64,000 nt of DNA, from the NCBI GenBank assembly GCA_002436065.1, contig DIXP01000022.1:63643-127642 (forward strand), given 5' to 3'. The stretch is from Chloroflexi bacterium UBA6077 (GTDB taxonomy: Bacteria > Chloroflexota > UBA6077). Under the pieces are notes generated by a model. It was not told where the DNA came from and searched no databases. It was given only the letters and a program-made list of their open reading frames with translations. Both the position numbers and the translations under genes were made by a program. Shown piece by piece: positions 61,594 to 64,000 of this stretch. Position 1 is the first letter of the stretch; every line of letters begins with the position of its first letter.

Positions 61594-62241
61594 ATGGGCA
61601 GCGCCATAGACCAGGCCATCCAACTGTACGACGACCAGCCCCTCGGGATCCGTGCCTTTGTCCGCTGCCGGCATTTGCTCTGTCCCCTCGCCGAGGTGGA
61701 GCGGCGCGTGCCCAAGGCCGGGCGCATCCTCGACCTTGGATGCGGCCACGGGCTGTTCTCCGCCATCATGGCCATCTCTTCGCCTGATAGGTTGGTGGCC
61801 GGAGTCGATCCCTCCCTCGCCAAGATCCAGGTGGCGGGTCGGCTGATGGACAAGCTGCCCAACGCCTCCTTCTTCCAGGGGACGGCCGCGGACGTCTCCG
61901 CGGCCGGCTTCGATGCCATCACCATCCTGGACGTGCTCTACCTGCTGCCGGTGCCCGAGAAGCTGAAGATCCTCCAGCGATGCCACGAGCTGCTGCGCCC
62001 CGGCGGCCAGCTGATCCTGAAGACCAACGATACCCACCCTGCCTGGAAGTACCGCTGGGCCTGGTTCCAGGAGGTGCTGATGACGCGGGTGGGGCTGACC
62101 CTGGGCCACGGCGATCTCCACTTCCTCTCCTGTGGGGAGAATGCCGGCTTGATGATGCAGGCAGGGTTCGAAGATGTGCAGATCACCCATATCCCCACCC
62201 TGCTCCCCTATCCGCACACCCTGCTCGTCTCCTCCAGATGA
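61594..62241 (+). CDS. Class I SAM-dependent methyltransferase
   Basis: A 215-residue methyltransferase with motif I RILDLGCGHGLFS at about 44-56, AGVDPSLAKI as the acidic loop and AITILDVLYLLP as motif II. The ATG at 61594 has GGAAGGGG about 14 bases upstream, rather far. Its TGA overlaps the ATG of the following glycosyltransferase by four bases. The two likely act on the same lipid or glycan. Confidence 0.82.
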   Translation: MGSAIDQAIQLYDDQPLGIRAFVRCRHLLCPLAEVERRVPKAGRILDLGCGHGLFSAIMAISSPDRLVAGVDPSLAKIQVAGRLMDKLPNASFFQGTAADVSAAGFDAITILDVLYLLPVPEKLKILQRCHELLRPGGQLILKTNDTHPAWKYRWAWFQEVLMTRVGLTLGHGDLHFLSCGENAGLMMQAGFEDVQITHIPTLLPYPHTLLVSSR

Positions 62242-62996
62242 ATCCTGGACTGTCGGTCATCATTCCCGCCTACAACGAGGAGAGGGTGATCGGGGGCACC
62301 ATCTCCAGGGTGGCTTCCTACCTCGAGGCGCGCGGCGACAACGAGCTGATCATCGTGGACGACGGGAGTCGGGATTCCACGGTGGAGATCGTCAAGGGGC
62401 TGATGGCCGAGCATCCCTGCCTCCGGCTCGTGATGTGCGAGCGCAACGGGGGGAAGGGGCAGGCGGTGAGGCAGGGGGTGATGCATTCCCAGGGGGAGTA
62501 CGTCCTCTACACCGATGCCGACCTGGTGTACCCGATCGAGGGGGAGGAGTCCTTCACAGCCGCCCTGGAGGCGGGGGCCGACGTGGCAATCGGCTGCCGG
62601 TCCCACCCTGAAACCCTCTTCGCTCTCAACCCACGCCACTTCCCCTACATCTACCAGCGCTACCTGGTGGGGCGACTCTACATTCTGATAGCCAACTCCC
62701 TTCTGAAGCTGGGCGTGAAGGACACACAGTGCGGCTTCAAGCTGTTCCGGGGCGACGCGGCCAGGGACATCTTCAGTCGTGTGCGCAGCTACGGCTTCGC
62801 CTTCGACGTGGAGGTGATCTACATAGCCCGCTACCTGGGCTACCGGGTAGTGGAGCTGCCGGTCTACTTCCTCTATCTGGGGGAGCAGAGCAGCGTGGAG
62901 CTGGTCCGCGACTCGATCCGGATGCTGCGCGGGCTCTGGGCCATCCGTAGGAACGGCCGGCGAGGGGTGTACGGGGAGCCCGCAGTCCATAGGTAG
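62238..62996 (+). CDS. Polyprenyl-phosphate sugar synthase-like GT2
   Basis: A 252-residue family 2 glycosyltransferase. LSVIIPAYNEERVIGG opens the GT-A fold, IIVDDGSRDST follows, and YTDADLVYP is the DxD metal site; GVKDTQCGFKLFRGDAA is the signature of dolichyl/undecaprenyl-phosphate glucose or mannose synthases. No C-terminal membrane helices are seen. It makes a lipid-linked sugar donor, probably used by GT-C enzymes such as the YfhO-like protein at the left end, though they are 50 kb apart. Confidence 0.9.
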   Translation: MNPGLSVIIPAYNEERVIGGTISRVASYLEARGDNELIIVDDGSRDSTVEIVKGLMAEHPCLRLVMCERNGGKGQAVRQGVMHSQGEYVLYTDADLVYPIEGEESFTAALEAGADVAIGCRSHPETLFALNPRHFPYIYQRYLVGRLYILIANSLLKLGVKDTQCGFKLFRGDAARDIFSRVRSYGFAFDVEVIYIARYLGYRVVELPVYFLYLGEQSSVELVRDSIRMLRGLWAIRRNGRRGVYGEPAVHR

Positions 62997-63426
62997 ATCC
63001 GGCATGGTTCGTAGAGCGCATGACTTGGAGCAGCGGATAGGGATTGCCCTGATGGCGGCGGTGCATGGAGGGGTGTACGTGGTGGTTAGCTCTCTTGCCA
63101 GGGAGTACCGGACCTCGATGCAGTGACTCTGGAGGTGCGAGCGCTGCACGGCAAGGGCAGACCCGAGCCGCTGGAGGGGGATACCAGCGAACTGCTCGCT
63201 CCCAGTCCCACCGCCGCATCTCCCCCGAGAGCAGCGCCCGCAGCAGCACCCACTGTTCTCCGTTCCCCTCGGCCATCTCCCCTGCGACCAGTACCCTCAA
63301 ACGGCCTCCTCCTTTCGCGGGCAATAGAAAACCGCCACACCTTTGAACCTTCCGGTTCGGTGCGGCGGCTGTTAGCCACCAAGTATTTGATTGGGTTAGC
63401 GCATCAACGAGTCACCGTCTCATCAG
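62997..63426. other. Gap without a convincing gene
   Basis: A 41-codon frame at 63004-63126 (MVRRAHDLEQRIGIALMAAV to its TGA) may be a gene remnant. On the minus strand, AGGAGG near 63309 precedes a frame beginning RVLVAGEMAEGN, which runs into the glycosyltransferase gene and has no recognised relatives. An imperfect hairpin around GAACC-TTCC-GGTTC lies at 63343-63356. Nothing else was seen. Confidence 0.3.
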
Positions 63427-63753
63427 TCAGGCCGCTTCGGTCTCCAGGTCCAGGGAAACGGTGGGTTCCTCCAGCTCCAACCTGCGGATGATCGGAAGGT
63501 TATCCTTCAGTTGGCGGAGCAGGCTCCGGTAGCGAGCCCTCTGCTCCGGCGTCATCTCCCCGGAACGGTAACAGCGGTCCAATCCCTCAAGGGCAGGCAT
63601 AATCACGTCCAGCCATTCCATCTGCCAATCGGTCCTCACGATTCGCGGAAGGCTGCTCCACTTCTCTTCCATCCTTGGAAGGTCGGTCGTGTCGGCCTGG
63701 ACCATTCTCAGATTGTCGTCAATGGGATAGCTCATTATGGTTGCCTCAGCCAT
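63427..63753 (-). CDS. Small protein of unknown function
   Basis: A 108-residue soluble protein rich in Leu, Arg and Glu with probable helices (EEKWSSLPRIVRTDW, TPEQRARYRSLLRQLKDN). No domain was recognised. The ATG at 63753 lies within the last 19 bases of the upstream gene, so the two are coupled. Their size and overlap resemble two-gene modules such as toxin-antitoxin pairs, but no sequence motif supports that. Confidence 0.55.
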   Translation of the reverse strand: MAEATIMSYPIDDNLRMVQADTTDLPRMEEKWSSLPRIVRTDWQMEWLDVIMPALEGLDRCYRSGEMTPEQRARYRSLLRQLKDNLPIIRRLELEEPTVSLDLETEAA

Positions 63754-63998
63754 CGGAACCCTGCTCGCCTCAAGCGACTGGCTGTTAGTTGAGCGATGCC
63801 TTTCTCTAGCTGGTAAGCGCTCGTCCAAGCACCCGTGTCTGCGTCATAGTCTACCATAAGCCATTCGTGGCCATCAGGTCCCCGTAGGATACCCGATCGT
63901 CTCAGTATAGCGAGATGCAACTCTCGGCTCTCCCAGTAGTAGACTGCTATCCCGCTGTCAGGATCCAGCACTATGTCCCTAACTCGGCAGAGCCGAAA
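63735..63998 (-). CDS. Small protein of unknown function, 5' end beyond the window
   Basis: The frame is open to the right edge, so only the last 87 codons are here. DPDSGIAVYYWESRELHLAI and GPDGHEWLMVDYDADTGAWT suggest a beta-rich fold. It ends with SRLRRAGFRWLRQP, and its stop overlaps the start of the next gene. Not recognised. Confidence 0.5.
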   Translation of the reverse strand, partial: FRLCRVRDIVLDPDSGIAVYYWESRELHLAILRRSGILRGPDGHEWLMVDYDADTGAWTSAYQLEKGIAQLTASRLRRAGFRWLRQP

Positions 63999-64000
63999 CC

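Noticed and set aside
63427..63998. Toxin-antitoxin pair at the right edge
   Set aside because: Small size and overlap fit, but neither protein has a recognised toxin or DNA-binding motif and one gene is incomplete.

Overview
The window reads as chromosomal DNA of an uncultured, GC-rich bacterium, most plausibly a member of the Chloroflexota (Dehalococcoidia-like), with moderate to low certainty. Supporting signs are a T-box leader, lipoproteins with long Ala/Thr/Pro/Lys linkers after the lipobox, dispersed intergenic repeats built on GTCATTCTGAG / CTCAGAATGAC, and a very large complement of CoA-transferase, crotonase and MmgE/PrpD paralogues. No rRNA, tRNA, CRISPR array or prophage was seen.

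Layout. (1) 1-10154, plus strand: a surface-glycan or glycolipid locus with a GT2 glycosyltransferase (cut by the left edge), an SDR epimerase, a DegT aminotransferase, a SAM methyltransferase, a secreted NPCBM-GH36 glycosidase and a giant YfhO-type membrane protein, largely coupled by 1-4 base stop/start overlaps. (2) 10151-14680: a MecA-like penicillin-binding protein, a free-standing methionine-synthase-type activation protein, a nuclease-like/HPRT fusion and CobO. (3) 14762-50153, all minus strand except one regulator: about 35 kb of acid/CoA catabolism. It holds two paralogous cassettes (thiolase, enoyl-CoA hydratase, ECHDC3-like crotonase, CaiB/BaiF CoA-transferase; cassette B adds a 3-hydroxyacyl-CoA dehydrogenase), each beside Tct-type carboxylate transporters and each headed by a divergent NrpR-like regulator (27795 and 50513). 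Cassette A is also joined to a coenzyme-B12 glutamate mutase set (GlmE, GlmS, GlmL) and an enolase-superfamily protein. Between the cassettes lie a 2-methylisocitrate-lyase-like enzyme, a GntR regulator, a DUF6282 hydrolase, a CMD protein, three MmgE/PrpD dehydratase-like proteins and an Old-Yellow-Enzyme/FAD reductase. (4) 51605-54786: YchF, a cyclophilin-like protein, and an ArsA/Get3-type ATPase with a small partner. (5) 54862-58438: a scarred region with a degenerate insertion element, a repeated 176-base fragment, a truncated MFS gene and, inside it, a two-subunit aconitase X operon under a complete T-box leader. (6) 58526-64000: a URO-D-family methyltransferase-like protein, MscS, a ChbG/YdjC deacetylase, a methyltransferase-GT2 pair and two small unknown genes at the right edge.

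Working picture (inference): the catabolic block takes up small carboxylates through Tct-type binding-protein systems, activates them by CoA transfer, and degrades them by hydration, dehydrogenation and thiolysis. Branched C5-C7 acids are suggested by the glutamate mutase, the ICL-superfamily lyase and the MmgE/PrpD proteins. The B12 chemistry links to CobO and the activation protein. NrpR in methanogens senses 2-oxoglutarate, which would fit a glutamate-linked pathway, but the substrate is not determined by the sequence.
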